From Lachnospiraceae bacterium JC7 (lineage in GTDB: Bacteria > Bacillota > Clostridia > Lachnospirales > Lachnospiraceae): a stretch of 64,000 nucleotides of DNA. This document shows positions 44,107 through 52,798 of this stretch, in pieces (positions within the stretch are counted from its first letter, which is position 1; every line of letters begins with the position of its first letter). The stretch covers positions 1 to 64,000 of the forward strand of contig ALYD01000013.1 of the NCBI GenBank assembly GCA_000513555.1. The letters are read 5' to 3'. Made by a program: the position numbers and the translations under genes. Under the pieces are notes generated by a model. It saw only the letters and a program-made list of their open reading frames with translations, did no database searches and had not been told where the DNA came from.

Positions 44107-45126
44107 TTATGCAACATTATCTAACAATAAATCTGCTTCCATCTGAACATCTAGTATTCCCTTAGTATTAACTTCTCTCTCATGATTTGCTTGATTCAGT
44201 ACCAGTTTAACCTGACACATCTTATATAACATTCCGACAAGAAGGACTAAATTTTCAGTTGTACGTTTGTCTTGTTCAGAAAAATCTTGCCAGTCGGTTT
44301 TGCCCTCATAATTTACTATATGGTCAAGAATCTGTAGACGTTCTTTATATGCCGCCTCTACCGATGTGAGTGTCCTTTTAAATTTTCTTGCACTATTTTC
44401 CAATTTTGACAAAAATGCACATATAGTTTCTACTTCGTCAGCTGTTTTGCAGGCTTGTCTATATGCTTCATCCGCCTGATCAGAAAGTTTACTTCCGGTA
44501 ATATTAAATATTACACCACCAACAAGTAATCCTACCCCTAGTGTAGTTGCACCTAATATGGTCGTTCCCAGAGCAATTCCACCACCACCTGCAGCAATAG
44601 CACCACCGCCAAGTGCTGCAAGCGTCGCATTTGTAGCAGCCGCGCCACTTAAGCTTGCAATTGCAGTTCCTGTAGATGCTGTACCAAGAGCCATAACCGC
44701 AGATGTTGTTGCACCCGCCGCAGCAAATCCGCCGGCTGTACCGGCAGCCGCTCCGCCCAGTCCTCCGACAAGTACGCCTGCTCCTGTCGATACTTCCTTC
44801 AACTTTTGGGCATCATATTTTGGAATATCTATACCTTCTTTTAAGAAGGATTTGAACTCCGGTCTATTCTGTATTTTCTCAATAAGATCAGAGAAATGCT
44901 CAAATCCACTCAAGATTTCAAGTTCTTGAGTTCCTAATGAATCCATCATTCTTGTGGTAGACGAATTCATTCGCTCGAATTTGTCTATAGCATATTGATG
45001 TTTTCTCTTAGCATATTCCATAGTATCATTGGCTTCCTTCATTTTCATTCCGCCATGTATACCACTTCCTATACCACCAACTGCAGCGACTCCCGCCGCA
45101 ATTCCTAAAATAAACGGTAATGGCAT
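44107..45126 (-). CDS. Glycine-zipper protein of an unknown operon
   Basis: 339 residues, no family recognised. A short hydrophobic N-terminus (LPFILGIAAGVAAVGGIGSG), a helical stretch (30-110), then a long Gly/Ala glycine-zipper region (about 113-215, e.g. GGLGGAAAGTAGGFAAAG) and a charged helical C-terminal half (220-339). The hydrophobic region is of the kind that inserts into membranes in colicins and other pore formers, but no toxin motif is recognised. AGGAGG-type site upstream. Fourth gene of the operon, 15 bases after the YkgJ gene. Confidence 0.6.
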   Translation of the reverse strand: MPLPFILGIAAGVAAVGGIGSGIHGGMKMKEANDTMEYAKRKHQYAIDKFERMNSSTTRMMDSLGTQELEILSGFEHFSDLIEKIQNRPEFKSFLKEGIDIPKYDAQKLKEVSTGAGVLVGGLGGAAAGTAGGFAAAGATTSAVMALGTASTGTAIASLSGAAATNATLAALGGGAIAAGGGGIALGTTILGATTLGVGLLVGGVIFNITGSKLSDQADEAYRQACKTADEVETICAFLSKLENSARKFKRTLTSVEAAYKERLQILDHIVNYEGKTDWQDFSEQDKRTTENLVLLVGMLYKMCQVKLVLNQANHEREVNTKGILDVQMEADLLLDNVA

Positions 45127-45141
45127 TTTATAAATCCTCCT

Positions 45142-45393
45142 TCATTTTTTTCTTTTGAAAATTTTGCACATTTCATAGTTTTTTTGATAAAATTCTTGTT
45201 TCGTCATTTCTTTTGAAAAATAAACGTTATAACTTTCTTCAATACGGCATTTTAAGGGTCGTTCCTCATATATACTACATAGATTACCTTTCAAGAAACG
45301 GCATGTTCCATCTCCCGAATCTAAATCAGAATAAATATCTGACATATCGAGATTTTTACAGCATTCACCACACATATCACACACAAATTTCAT
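45142..45393 (-). CDS. YkgJ-family cysteine-cluster protein
   Basis: 83 residues with CDMCGECCKNLDM, CRFLKGNLCSIYEERPLKCR and a last Cys in YEMCKIFK: the YkgJ (CxxCxxCC...C...C) zinc or iron-sulfur cluster pattern. Small, cytosolic. Its ATG overlaps the preceding gene's stop (ATGA), so translation is coupled. Family members are thought to bind metal and may act as redox or maturation proteins; role here unknown. Confidence 0.8.
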   Translation of the reverse strand: MKFVCDMCGECCKNLDMSDIYSDLDSGDGTCRFLKGNLCSIYEERPLKCRIEESYNVYFSKEMTKQEFYQKNYEMCKIFKRKK

Positions 45394-46937
45394 GAAAATA
45401 CCAGCCTATTAGTTCTATTTCCCATGAATTCATCAAAATCACCTTCCCATGGAAGTTTTATTTGAAGTAATTCATAAGAGGATCTCAAAACACTTCTTAA
45501 CTCTTCTTCAGATTTAACTTTATTCATTCTTTTAACCACAAGTCCATATTCTGAAGTTTCCTCAATAAATCTATCTATATCAATTTCAGCAAGTTCGGCA
45601 TAATAATTAATAAAATAATTAGCATTTGAGGCAAAAGAATTAACCCACTGATCTCCAGCGTGATACATCGTGGTTCCTAAAACAGTTCCTAAAACACTTC
45701 CAATTACAAATCCAATACCAGGAATAGGAACTAAGGCTTGTCCTGCCAATCCAAATGAAATTGCATTTGCTGTCACATACGATTCTTCTTTAAATGCTTC
45801 GCCCATCTCTTCTTTTGACATTTTTCCAGACAGAACAAGAAGCCCATTTTTCATTGTGTCAAAGGCAAGAACGGTTATTACACCAATAACATTTGCATTT
45901 GCTGTTTGCATGAAAGCGCCAAGTTTTCCGGATTTACAACATATTGTCACTGCACTTGCGATAGATCCTTTTAGGAATCCTTCGACACTACCAGATAGAG
46001 CATCAAGTCCTAGTTTTTTTAATTGCTCAGGATCAACTTCCTTTTCCTTGATAAGATGATCAACTATACTGCAAATATCAGGAACGGTTTTTATGACTAC
46101 AGATAAAGCAGCCGCTGTAAGGCCAGCCTTTGCGGCTTGTTGAAGAATATATTTTGTCGTAATAAGATCAGACAATTCGAGGCCGAAGTCCTTAGGATCA
46201 AATTTCCCTTCTTTACATACTTTGGCTATAGTTTCAGCTTCTTCCTTTGTCAAGGGCATTGACTCTGTGCCGTTTCCGTCTTTTATTCTGTCACTAAGGT
46301 TTTTTAATGTTTCTTTATAATTTTCAAGTAAAGCTGCACGATTAGCCCCCTGTTTAGTTGACTCTTTGGCGATCTCGCGTTCAAGATACTTTATTGCATC
46401 ACTCAACTGATCTGAGGGTATTATTCGTCCTTGACCATAATAAACCGATTTAAGGAGTTCCGTCATATCGGAAGAGTATCCGTAGGTTTCTATGTATTCT
46501 TCAAATGACATCGGAGAACTAGTATTACTCTTTGATAAGTATTCATGATATGCTTGTATAACATTTTTGGCTTGATTCTTTGCGCTAAGTGTTGCGTCGG
46601 CATAATACTTTAAACTGTAATTTTTTTCAAAGTTCGTTGAAATATCCACAGAAGCGTGTTTGGTGCTAGCATTCACAAAAGCTCTATTTGTGGTTCCTCT
46701 CAACGCTGCATTGATATTAAATGTTCCGGCGTGATACTGCTCTGCAGCAAATCCCTTAAGCTGGCCAATTCCAAGATTTGAGCCTGAATATGAATTCATT
46801 CCATCAGTAAGTTGTTGTATAGCTTCGCTTACATTTTCAACATATTGTCCACCTGCACCACCTGCAGTCACTCCAGCAACATTTGTTGCCATATATGTAA
46901 ACCCATTCTCAATTGCCTTTTTTTTATCTGTATTCAT
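45390..46937 (-). CDS. Large protein with hydrophobic glycine-zipper core, unknown operon
   Basis: 515 residues, family not recognised. The N-terminal ~200 residues contain GGAGGQYVENVSEAIQQL and GQLKGFAAEQYHAGTFNINA, reminiscent of proteins carried near mobile or conjugative genes. The middle is helical and charged. Residues ~270-440 hold hydrophobic helices, ending in SFGLAGQALVPIPGIGFVIG and VLGTVLGTTMYHAG, a second glycine zipper. The last 70 residues are soluble. Probably membrane-active or membrane-associated. First structural gene, five bases after the WYL regulator. Confidence 0.6.
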   Translation of the reverse strand: MNTDKKKAIENGFTYMATNVAGVTAGGAGGQYVENVSEAIQQLTDGMNSYSGSNLGIGQLKGFAAEQYHAGTFNINAALRGTTNRAFVNASTKHASVDISTNFEKNYSLKYYADATLSAKNQAKNVIQAYHEYLSKSNTSSPMSFEEYIETYGYSSDMTELLKSVYYGQGRIIPSDQLSDAIKYLEREIAKESTKQGANRAALLENYKETLKNLSDRIKDGNGTESMPLTKEEAETIAKVCKEGKFDPKDFGLELSDLITTKYILQQAAKAGLTAAALSVVIKTVPDICSIVDHLIKEKEVDPEQLKKLGLDALSGSVEGFLKGSIASAVTICCKSGKLGAFMQTANANVIGVITVLAFDTMKNGLLVLSGKMSKEEMGEAFKEESYVTANAISFGLAGQALVPIPGIGFVIGSVLGTVLGTTMYHAGDQWVNSFASNANYFINYYAELAEIDIDRFIEETSEYGLVVKRMNKVKSEEELRSVLRSSYELLQIKLPWEGDFDEFMGNRTNRLVFS

Positions 46938-46942
46938 AAGAC

Positions 46943-47920
46943 TTATCCTTTTTCATACATTTCAAACGTATTCTTTATTTCACTTTGCATTTCCATGACA
47001 AACTCCTTAGGAGACAATGCCTTTACTTTACTTCCTTGGGATAAGAGAAACATGTTTATTCCCGTTCCAAAAGTCTCGGCTTCTATAAGTGATACGTTAT
47101 TTTTTATATCAATTACTCGTGCTGTGGGTATTTTGTCCAATATTGCCTGTACTGATGTACCGCTATATTCAAATCTTATCTTCCGATACTCTCCTGGGAA
47201 CATAAACTGTATCTTGCTACGGAGTTCTCCCTCGTCAAAATTATATTCTTTAGGGATTTCAAAATGTTTACGATGTTCCACCACATTGATTATTCTGTCA
47301 ATACGGTAATATAAAGGCACCCAGTTTTCATCATCGCATCTATAAGCAATCAGATAAAAGTAGAAATCAGAGAAAGTGATTGCAACAGGCATTAGCCTAC
47401 GTTCTACCCTTTCTCGATTCACTTTAAAATAATCAACCGAGATTTCAATCCGTTCATATATGCATCTCGTTAGTTGCCAGAGATTATCAATAACACTTTC
47501 ACAGTCATGATTAACCTCATGATAGTGGTACATCTCTTTCATAATGATCTTTTCAAGCATTATCCGGTCACTTTTGGATGTAAACTTTTTCAGCTTCCCG
47601 ATAATCTCCAACATTTCCATTTTGCTGAAGGCCCTGCAACCTATCATCATTTTGATTATCGATATCAGCTCTTTACTAAGAAGGAAGTTATCAAACTCAA
47701 GGTAATATGACTTGGATGCGGCAGCGTATTTCAATTCAGTGTTCCCAACAAGTTCCCTGTTCTCAGACAGGAAATTCTTAATTTCACCAATGTCTCTTGA
47801 TATGCTCTTGTTTGATACGCTGTACTCGTCAGCCAGAGATTTAACTGAAATATTTTCCCCTTTCATAGCCCGGTAGAATATTTCAAGTAATCTATTCTTT
47901 TTGGTTTCTGATACACTCAT
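46943..47920 (-). CDS. WYL-domain transcriptional regulator
   Basis: 325 residues: N-terminal winged HTH (about 8-60, SLADEYSVSNKSISRDIGEI), a helical bridge, then a WYL domain (about 150-230, MPVAITFSDFYFYLIAYRCD) and a C-terminal WCX-like extension. WYL proteins bind nucleic acid or nucleotide ligands, and often control phage-defence or stress loci. Head gene of the six-gene operon, so it probably autoregulates it. GGAG is 12 and GAGGT 3 bases upstream. Confidence 0.85.
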   Translation of the reverse strand: MSVSETKKNRLLEIFYRAMKGENISVKSLADEYSVSNKSISRDIGEIKNFLSENRELVGNTELKYAAASKSYYLEFDNFLLSKELISIIKMMIGCRAFSKMEMLEIIGKLKKFTSKSDRIMLEKIIMKEMYHYHEVNHDCESVIDNLWQLTRCIYERIEISVDYFKVNRERVERRLMPVAITFSDFYFYLIAYRCDDENWVPLYYRIDRIINVVEHRKHFEIPKEYNFDEGELRSKIQFMFPGEYRKIRFEYSGTSVQAILDKIPTARVIDIKNNVSLIEAETFGTGINMFLLSQGSKVKALSPKEFVMEMQSEIKNTFEMYEKG

Positions 47921-48038
47921 ACCTCATTCAGCTCCTTCTATAAATGAATCAATTAAAATGTCCCATAAATAGCCTCAATATATAGTAAATGCTAAATCGG
48001 TATACATATTTACTATATCGGCATATTTCATGAAGTTA

Positions 48039-48278
48039 TTAATGTGCCACCTTGGAATTCCCTAATAATAGCGTAGCGTTAGTATATCCAAGTGGTGCAA
48101 CTGAATTTTTATTCTTTTTATTCTTCTCTTCTTTATTGGGTTGTTTTGAATTAGCTAGATTTACGGAAATGCAAGTCGGTGAAGATAATTTCAGCTCTAC
48201 TCCTTGGGAGTGATTGTTCATGGTAAAATTGATTTCATCCTGTGATGTAACGGTTATGGTTATAGTATTCTTTGGCAT
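48039..48278 (-). CDS. Small hypothetical protein
   Basis: 79 residues from the ATG at 48278, with GGAGGAGG six bases upstream; the frame extends 30 bases further without a site. Beta-rich N-terminus (PKNTITITVTSQDEINFTMN) and a Lys/Asn-rich middle; no family recognised. The strong ribosome site and a promoter-region motif shared with the cell-wall-binding gene at 49237-49932 argue that it is real. Confidence 0.55.
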   Translation of the reverse strand: MPKNTITITVTSQDEINFTMNNHSQGVELKLSSPTCISVNLANSKQPNKEEKNKKNKNSVAPLGYTNATLLLGNSKVAH

Positions 48279-48338
48279 GTTTGCCCTCCTCCTTAAATAT
48301 AGCAACAATTATGTTATTATGCCTTCGATTGTTAATTC

Positions 48339-48382
48339 CAAGATATCATTTGATGTGGACATACCTATGTCCTAGCAAAAAT
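48339..48382 (-). promoter_or_regulatory. Upstream motif shared with the cell-wall-binding gene
   Basis: CAAGATATCATTT followed within a few bases by a perfect inverted repeat GGACAT-ACCT-ATGTCC (48357-48372) and CTAGC. The same order, CAAGATATCATTT ... GACA ... TGTCCTAGC, occurs at 49992-50034 before another gene, with the same distance class to its start. Confidence 0.6.
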
Positions 48383-48388
48383 TAAATT

Positions 48389-48421
48389 AAAAAAAGCCAG
48401 GAGTAAATTCCCAGCTTTTTC
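48389..48421. terminator. Terminator of the ParB-domain gene
   Basis: AAAAAGC (48391-48397) pairs with GCTTTTT (48414-48420), with inner GGA/TCC pairing and A/T runs on both sides. Confidence 0.65.
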
Positions 48422-48530
48422 GAACATTGTGAAACTATTATCACATTCACACAATTAAAAAGGCTTATATGCATTCAAATGATGGAATTCCTAATATTCG
48501 GTAACACAGAATAGTAAATACATCTTTCTA

Positions 48531-49127
48531 TCACAGAGTGATATTATATTTTGACAACAATCTGTTTAATTCTTTATCATGCTGTTCCTTATCGTAAACT
48601 AGCGCAGGAATATCTTTTAACCCTGCAATCTTTGCAGCGACCAATCGGCGGCATCCTGCGATTATTTCGTACTTTGACTCTGTCCTTTGTAAACAAATAG
48701 GTGTTATAATACCAAAATCTTTTATACCCTCAACTAATTCATTAAATATATCTTTATCATATTCTATACACCGCCTAGCATCATCCGGAGATATTACAAT
48801 ATCATCTATAGGTATAATCTGTTCAACCTTCTCATAATGAATCTCATCCATATGTTTAAGAAACTTCTTTTGATCGAATGATAATTCATTATAATGAACG
48901 AACTCTCGCATACATTCCTCAAAATCAGGTTTCAAATCCTGATCATTTTTATACAAGCAGTACCATTTCATATACTCCTCTATATCCGAAGCGTTTTGAT
49001 TATTTAGTTTCAGACATTCTTCAATGAGATTCAAATTCTTTTCATTGCGCCTGACCTTTTTCCCGGAAATAGAGTTATAAAAATTAAAAAGTACTCTTAC
49101 ATAATCAACTTCAATTTCTATAGCCAT
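48531..49127 (-). CDS. ParB-N domain (sulfiredoxin-like) protein
   Basis: 198 residues. The C-terminal half is a ParB N-terminal nuclease/CTPase-like domain: PIDDIVISPDDARRCIEYD, LVEGIKDFGIITPICLQRTE, KYEIIAGCRRLVAAKIAGL. The GxRR box fits. The N-terminal ~95 residues are helical and unlike ParB. There is no helix-turn-helix or ParA partner, so it is not a partition system; such proteins occur in mobile islands. GGAG lies nine bases upstream. Confidence 0.8.
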   Translation of the reverse strand: MAIEIEVDYVRVLFNFYNSISGKKVRRNEKNLNLIEECLKLNNQNASDIEEYMKWYCLYKNDQDLKPDFEECMREFVHYNELSFDQKKFLKHMDEIHYEKVEQIIPIDDIVISPDDARRCIEYDKDIFNELVEGIKDFGIITPICLQRTESKYEIIAGCRRLVAAKIAGLKDIPALVYDKEQHDKELNRLLSKYNITL

Positions 49128-49236
49128 TCTTTAAGTCTCCATGCAAATCCATATATAAATATAATCATAATTATCATCCTCAACACATGGTTCATATAAA
49201 TCAACATGTACATAACAGCTTGGCAAGGTCTTCATT

Positions 49237-49932
49237 TTAACGGGTATATCCTGATTTATTGTATACATAACCTACTTTGCCTCCCAAAAGAGCGGCATTC
49301 GGGTCTCTTATAAAATCAACACGATATGTTCCGTTGTTTGTGGTATACATAGCCCATGCAGCATATCCAAAATCTGAAACAGTTAATCGTCTAGCTCCAG
49401 GTATGTTGGCAACGTACGGATCAGCCATTTCGAATATTTCGTTGCTGGTATATTTAATTGTCCTTGAACTGCCGGAATCTGATGAATTGTTTGAATCTGA
49501 TGAAGATGAATAGTTCGAAGAATTTGAGGTACTGTAGGATGAAGAGGTTGGAGGATTTGTCCATTGTCCATCTGAGCCAACATAATAACCATCAGGTGTA
49601 TAAGAATTTCTTAACATCACGCCGTCGTTCCCAACGTAGTATGTGCCTTCAACCCATTGATTTCTTGCAATCACCCCGCTTCCTGTTGAATAATATAGCT
49701 CTCCTGATCTTTTCACCCAGGTATTTGTACATAGATAGCCATCTTTGTCAAACGCATAGAGATTGCCTCCAATTTCATATATACCACCATATGGATAGGT
49801 TCCATTACTATTTTCAAACCACCATCCATACTCATCCTGTTGCCATCCGGCTGCAAACGCATTGATTCCCAAAATTAATGTACACAAGATAGAAAAAATA
49901 ATTAAACCACTGATTCGATACTTAACTGACAT
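49237..49932 (-). CDS. Secreted cell-wall-binding-repeat protein
   Basis: 231 residues. Signal peptide 1-27, then GW-type repeats (WWFENSNGTYPYGGI, LYAFDKDGYLCTNTW, LYYSTGSGVIARNQW, YYVGNDGVMLRNSY), a Ser/Asn linker (about 133-160) and a ~70-residue C-terminal domain (SNEIFEMADPYVANIPGARR) not recognised. Probably attached to the wall by the repeats. AGGAGG upstream. Its promoter motif is shared with the gene at 48039-48278. Confidence 0.75.
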   Translation of the reverse strand: MSVKYRISGLIIFSILCTLILGINAFAAGWQQDEYGWWFENSNGTYPYGGIYEIGGNLYAFDKDGYLCTNTWVKRSGELYYSTGSGVIARNQWVEGTYYVGNDGVMLRNSYTPDGYYVGSDGQWTNPPTSSSYSTSNSSNYSSSSDSNNSSDSGSSRTIKYTSNEIFEMADPYVANIPGARRLTVSDFGYAAWAMYTTNNGTYRVDFIRDPNAALLGGKVGYVYNKSGYTR

Positions 49933-49991
49933 TTTGTTCCCTCCTAGTATTTTGAAAAGTTCAATTTGTAGACCAATCTGTATCCTGATAT

Positions 49992-50034
49992 CAAGATATC
50001 ATTTCATTCAGACAGATGAGTGTCCTAGCTAAAA
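49992..50034 (-). promoter_or_regulatory. Upstream motif shared with the 79-residue gene
   Basis: CAAGATATCATTT (49992-50004), GACA (50011-50014), TGTC (50021-50024) then CTAGC. See 48339-48382 for the better palindrome. Located 60-100 bases before the cell-wall-binding gene start. Confidence 0.55.
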
Positions 50035-50111
50035 TGAATAATTTTTTTATTTTCTCTTTCGCAGTAATAGTTATCGCAACAGATTAATTTTAGTTTTCAG
50101 GCAAATGAAAA

Positions 50112-50141
50112 TGCAGACACAAGCCGAAGCTCGTATCTGCA
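50112..50141 (-). terminator. Terminator of the second DUF4143 ATPase
   Basis: TGCAGA (50112-50117) pairs with TCTGCA (50136-50141), with an inner AAGC-CGAA-GCTC hairpin and TTTTCATTT on the minus strand. Confidence 0.65.
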
Positions 50142-50153
50142 CATGAATTCTTA

Positions 50154-51485
50154 TCATATAAAAATCACAAAATAATGAGGGAGGACCTCTTTTACACCTA
50201 CAATTCCGTTTCTATTTGAAATAAGTTTATAAGCTTTGCTTGGTGAATAGTCTTTAATGAAGTTATTTAAAGAAACAGAGGCTGTGTTTCCGGCCTTTAC
50301 TTCTATCGGTATAACCTCTCCGTTCTTTTCAATTAAAAACTCCAGTTCATGATCATCATCAGGCTTATAATAGTGTAAATCATAACCTCTTTTTATAAGG
50401 CATTCGGAGATTATATTTTCATATATACCACCTTTTGCATTCCCTTTGATGGTATTGTTCAGTATTGCCCTTTTTGTTTCAAAACCGTACATGCAAGTTA
50501 GCAGGCCCGTATCATTTATGTAGAGCTTAAACTGTTCGGGTTTTTCGTTTCCAATGAGCGGTATGTAAGGTTCCGAAATATTGCTGCAGGCGTTAACTAA
50601 GCAAGAGTCTTTTAACCACTTTACGCTGCCTCCAAATTTGCGGCTTGTCTGGCCTTTTTCAACGGTTGAATACTGGAATTTTTTTAATTCCTTCGCAAGT
50701 TGTCTGGGAACTGCATCATAACACATTCTTACGAGCTGTTTTTCTCGTCCTTTAGCGTGTTTTGAGATGTCATCCTGATACAGTGAAATGATATTTTGCT
50801 GAATTTCCATAACTCTATTGAAATCTTTATGTTCAGCAAAATCCATTACGACTTCAGGCATTCCTCCAACCACCATGAATTCTCTGAATAATTCTTCAAA
50901 TTTATTATGAATGCTCTCAGGGATCTGATGGTCTGTTCCCATGTATTCCTTGAGTCCATTTATAGTATCAGGCGCATATCCGTAGGCCCATAAGAATTCT
51001 TCAAAATCCAATGAATACATTGTGATCTGATTTTCGTAGCCAACCGGTAATGATGACGGTTCTTCCACTTCTTCATCTGCGTCCTGGCCATACGAAAGCC
51101 CCAATAATGATCCGGAAGCTATAACATCAAAGCGCATATCTTCAGCTAAGAATTTTAGAGCCGTGCGGGCATTTCCGCAACATTGGATTTCATCCAGGAA
51201 AATAAGTGTATTGCCCGGTATGAGTTTTATCCCAGGAATGTTTGCAGTTAGTCTCTTATATATTTCTATAGAGGACAATTCACCTTCGAAGATGCGTTTT
51301 AAATCCTTTTGTTTGAAAAAATCTATATTAATGAATGACTCATATTCCTTTTCACCAAACTCTTTAACGATGAATGATTTGCCAACCTGTCTTGCGCCTT
51401 TGATAAGTAGGCACTTGCGAAGTTGCTCATTGCGTCGTTTTTCTTTCCAGTTTAATAATTCATTATAGGCTTTTCTTTTTAACAT
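50154..51485 (-). CDS. AAA ATPase with DUF4143 domain (second copy)
   Basis: 443 residues from the ATG at 51485 (AGGAGGTG upstream; an in-frame GTG at 51497 is too close to it). Walker A KGARQVGKSFIV, Walker B LIFLDEIQC, IASGSLLGLSYG, and a C-terminal LEFLIEKNGEVIPIEVKAG nuclease-like motif. Same architecture as the protein at 39916-41223 but clearly diverged, so not a recent duplicate. Function unproven for the family. Confidence 0.85.
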   Translation of the reverse strand: MLKRKAYNELLNWKEKRRNEQLRKCLLIKGARQVGKSFIVKEFGEKEYESFINIDFFKQKDLKRIFEGELSSIEIYKRLTANIPGIKLIPGNTLIFLDEIQCCGNARTALKFLAEDMRFDVIASGSLLGLSYGQDADEEVEEPSSLPVGYENQITMYSLDFEEFLWAYGYAPDTINGLKEYMGTDHQIPESIHNKFEELFREFMVVGGMPEVVMDFAEHKDFNRVMEIQQNIISLYQDDISKHAKGREKQLVRMCYDAVPRQLAKELKKFQYSTVEKGQTSRKFGGSVKWLKDSCLVNACSNISEPYIPLIGNEKPEQFKLYINDTGLLTCMYGFETKRAILNNTIKGNAKGGIYENIISECLIKRGYDLHYYKPDDDHELEFLIEKNGEVIPIEVKAGNTASVSLNNFIKDYSPSKAYKLISNRNGIVGVKEVLPHYFVIFI

Positions 51486-52072
51486 AAAGATATACACCTC
51501 CTACTACCTTACACAGTTTGCCAATATCATGATAATCTTGATTAAGAAGTGATGTCAAGTGAAATGCATAGAATCGGATATAGAGTAATAGAAATGATGC
51601 ATAAAATAGGGATGTTGAAGCACAGAGACAGAACATAAAAACGGAATATTATGGCGGCGAAATATGCACAAAAACGGGATGTGGCACGAACGATTATACC
51701 CTGTCCGGATCTAGGAAGGATGCTTAAGAACCAATCTCCTTCAATCTCACATCTGATGCCTGTAGGGTCATTTTTAAGAACTCTAAATGGGAATGGAGCA
51801 ATAAAGTCGTAACCTACAGCCCTCTTTGTCTTTCTTGTCGGAAGCTGGATACTGTCATAGATTTCTCTGAGTCTAGTGTCTTCCGATTGTCCCTTATGAC
51901 AAACTTGTCAATCAAAAATACAGGGGGTAAAATTGTAACCGTGGGCAAAAGCTTTTGCCCCATATCGAATAATATGTTTTAAGTCATAAGATTCGTATCA
52001 AGTCATGGCAATATCTCACATTGTTCATTTTCGAGGCATTGCCGGTCGAAACATTACCAAACAGGGGCTGAC
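51486..52072. other. Intergenic region with gene remnant upstream of the GntR gene
   Basis: The main content is the dUTPase remnant at 51698-51907. The rest, 51486-51697 and 51908-52072, shows no intact gene. The last ~165 bases before the GntR start probably hold its promoter. Confidence 0.5.
51698..51907 (-). pseudogene. dUTP diphosphatase remnant
   Basis: The minus strand encodes IYDSIQLPTRKTKRAVGYDF, IAPFPFRVLKND and PTGIRCEIEGDWFLSILPRSG. These match dUTPase motifs: LP...AxGYDFxAP, PTGIRxEIxxGW and PRSGxG. The usual LxPGExxxI stretch between APF and PTGIR is missing, there is no start codon (a TGA precedes the fragment), and the family's C-terminal half is gone. It is a decayed gene, of prophage or chromosomal origin. 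Confidence 0.75.
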
Positions 52073-52726
52073 ATGGAACGTAAACCGTCTAATTTAAAGG
52101 AATTTGTTGTTAACTCTATACTGGAGGATATCTATGCATCGGTATATGAACCCGGGGATATTCTGAATGAAAAGGCATTGATAGAAAAATACGACTGCAG
52201 TAAATCACCTGTTCGCGAAGCACTGCTTTCCTTATGCGCGGATGGAGTGCTGAAAAACATTCCCCGCTACGGATATGAGGTCATACGCCTCACAAAGGAA
52301 GATATCTTTGAGATGCTTCAGTTCAGACTTGCAATAGAAGGCGGAATTCTCCGGGAACGCTATAAAAATATAAGCGAAGAAGACTTTCAGGAACTGGAAC
52401 ACCTGGATCAGTTATGTAAAATAAACGATACAGATGCCAGAACTCATTTCGAGTACAATATAAGATTTCATATCAAACTGGTCCAGAGCTGCGGCAACAG
52501 ATACGTCACAGAACAGTTAAAGCAGTGTATGGTACGGCTGAGGCGAGCCTATTCTCAGTTCTACTGGAATCCCAATGTAGATATCATGTTTTCAATGGAT
52601 ACAAAGCATCACATCGAGATTCTTGACAACCTGAAACAGGGGAATATCGATGCCGCACTGGAGGCGCTCCGGGCAGATCTCGGTGACTTCGGCGGAACCA
52701 CCATGTTCTTTGCATCAGGAGTGTAA
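52073..52726 (+). CDS. GntR-family (FadR-type) transcriptional regulator
   Basis: 217 residues. N-terminal winged helix-turn-helix (LKEFVVNSILEDIYASVYEP, SKSPVREALLSLCADGVL, GYEVIRLTKEDI) and a C-terminal FCD helical ligand domain (about 80-205, with LVQSCGNRYVTEQLKQC and HHIEILDNL giving metal-site His). FCD regulators respond to small organic acids. No clear target adjacent: the next gene on this side converges. AGGGG precedes the ATG. Confidence 0.88.
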   Translation: MERKPSNLKEFVVNSILEDIYASVYEPGDILNEKALIEKYDCSKSPVREALLSLCADGVLKNIPRYGYEVIRLTKEDIFEMLQFRLAIEGGILRERYKNISEEDFQELEHLDQLCKINDTDARTHFEYNIRFHIKLVQSCGNRYVTEQLKQCMVRLRRAYSQFYWNPNVDIMFSMDTKHHIEILDNLKQGNIDAALEALRADLGDFGGTTMFFASGV

Positions 52727-52763
52727 GGCATCATGCCTTTCCCCCATCCATACTCTTTAATTA

Positions 52764-52798
52764 AAAATCTCGCAGGGAATTGGCCCCTGCGAGATTTT
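52764..52798 (+). terminator. Terminator of the GntR gene
   Basis: Fourteen-base arms AAAATCTCGCAGGG and CCCTGCGAGATTTT (52764-52777 and 52785-52798). Strong and usable in both directions. Confidence 0.85.

Noticed and set aside
48531-49127. Chromosome or plasmid partition ParB
   Set aside because: No helix-turn-helix, no ParA partner, no parS-like repeats; only the N-terminal ParB domain is present.
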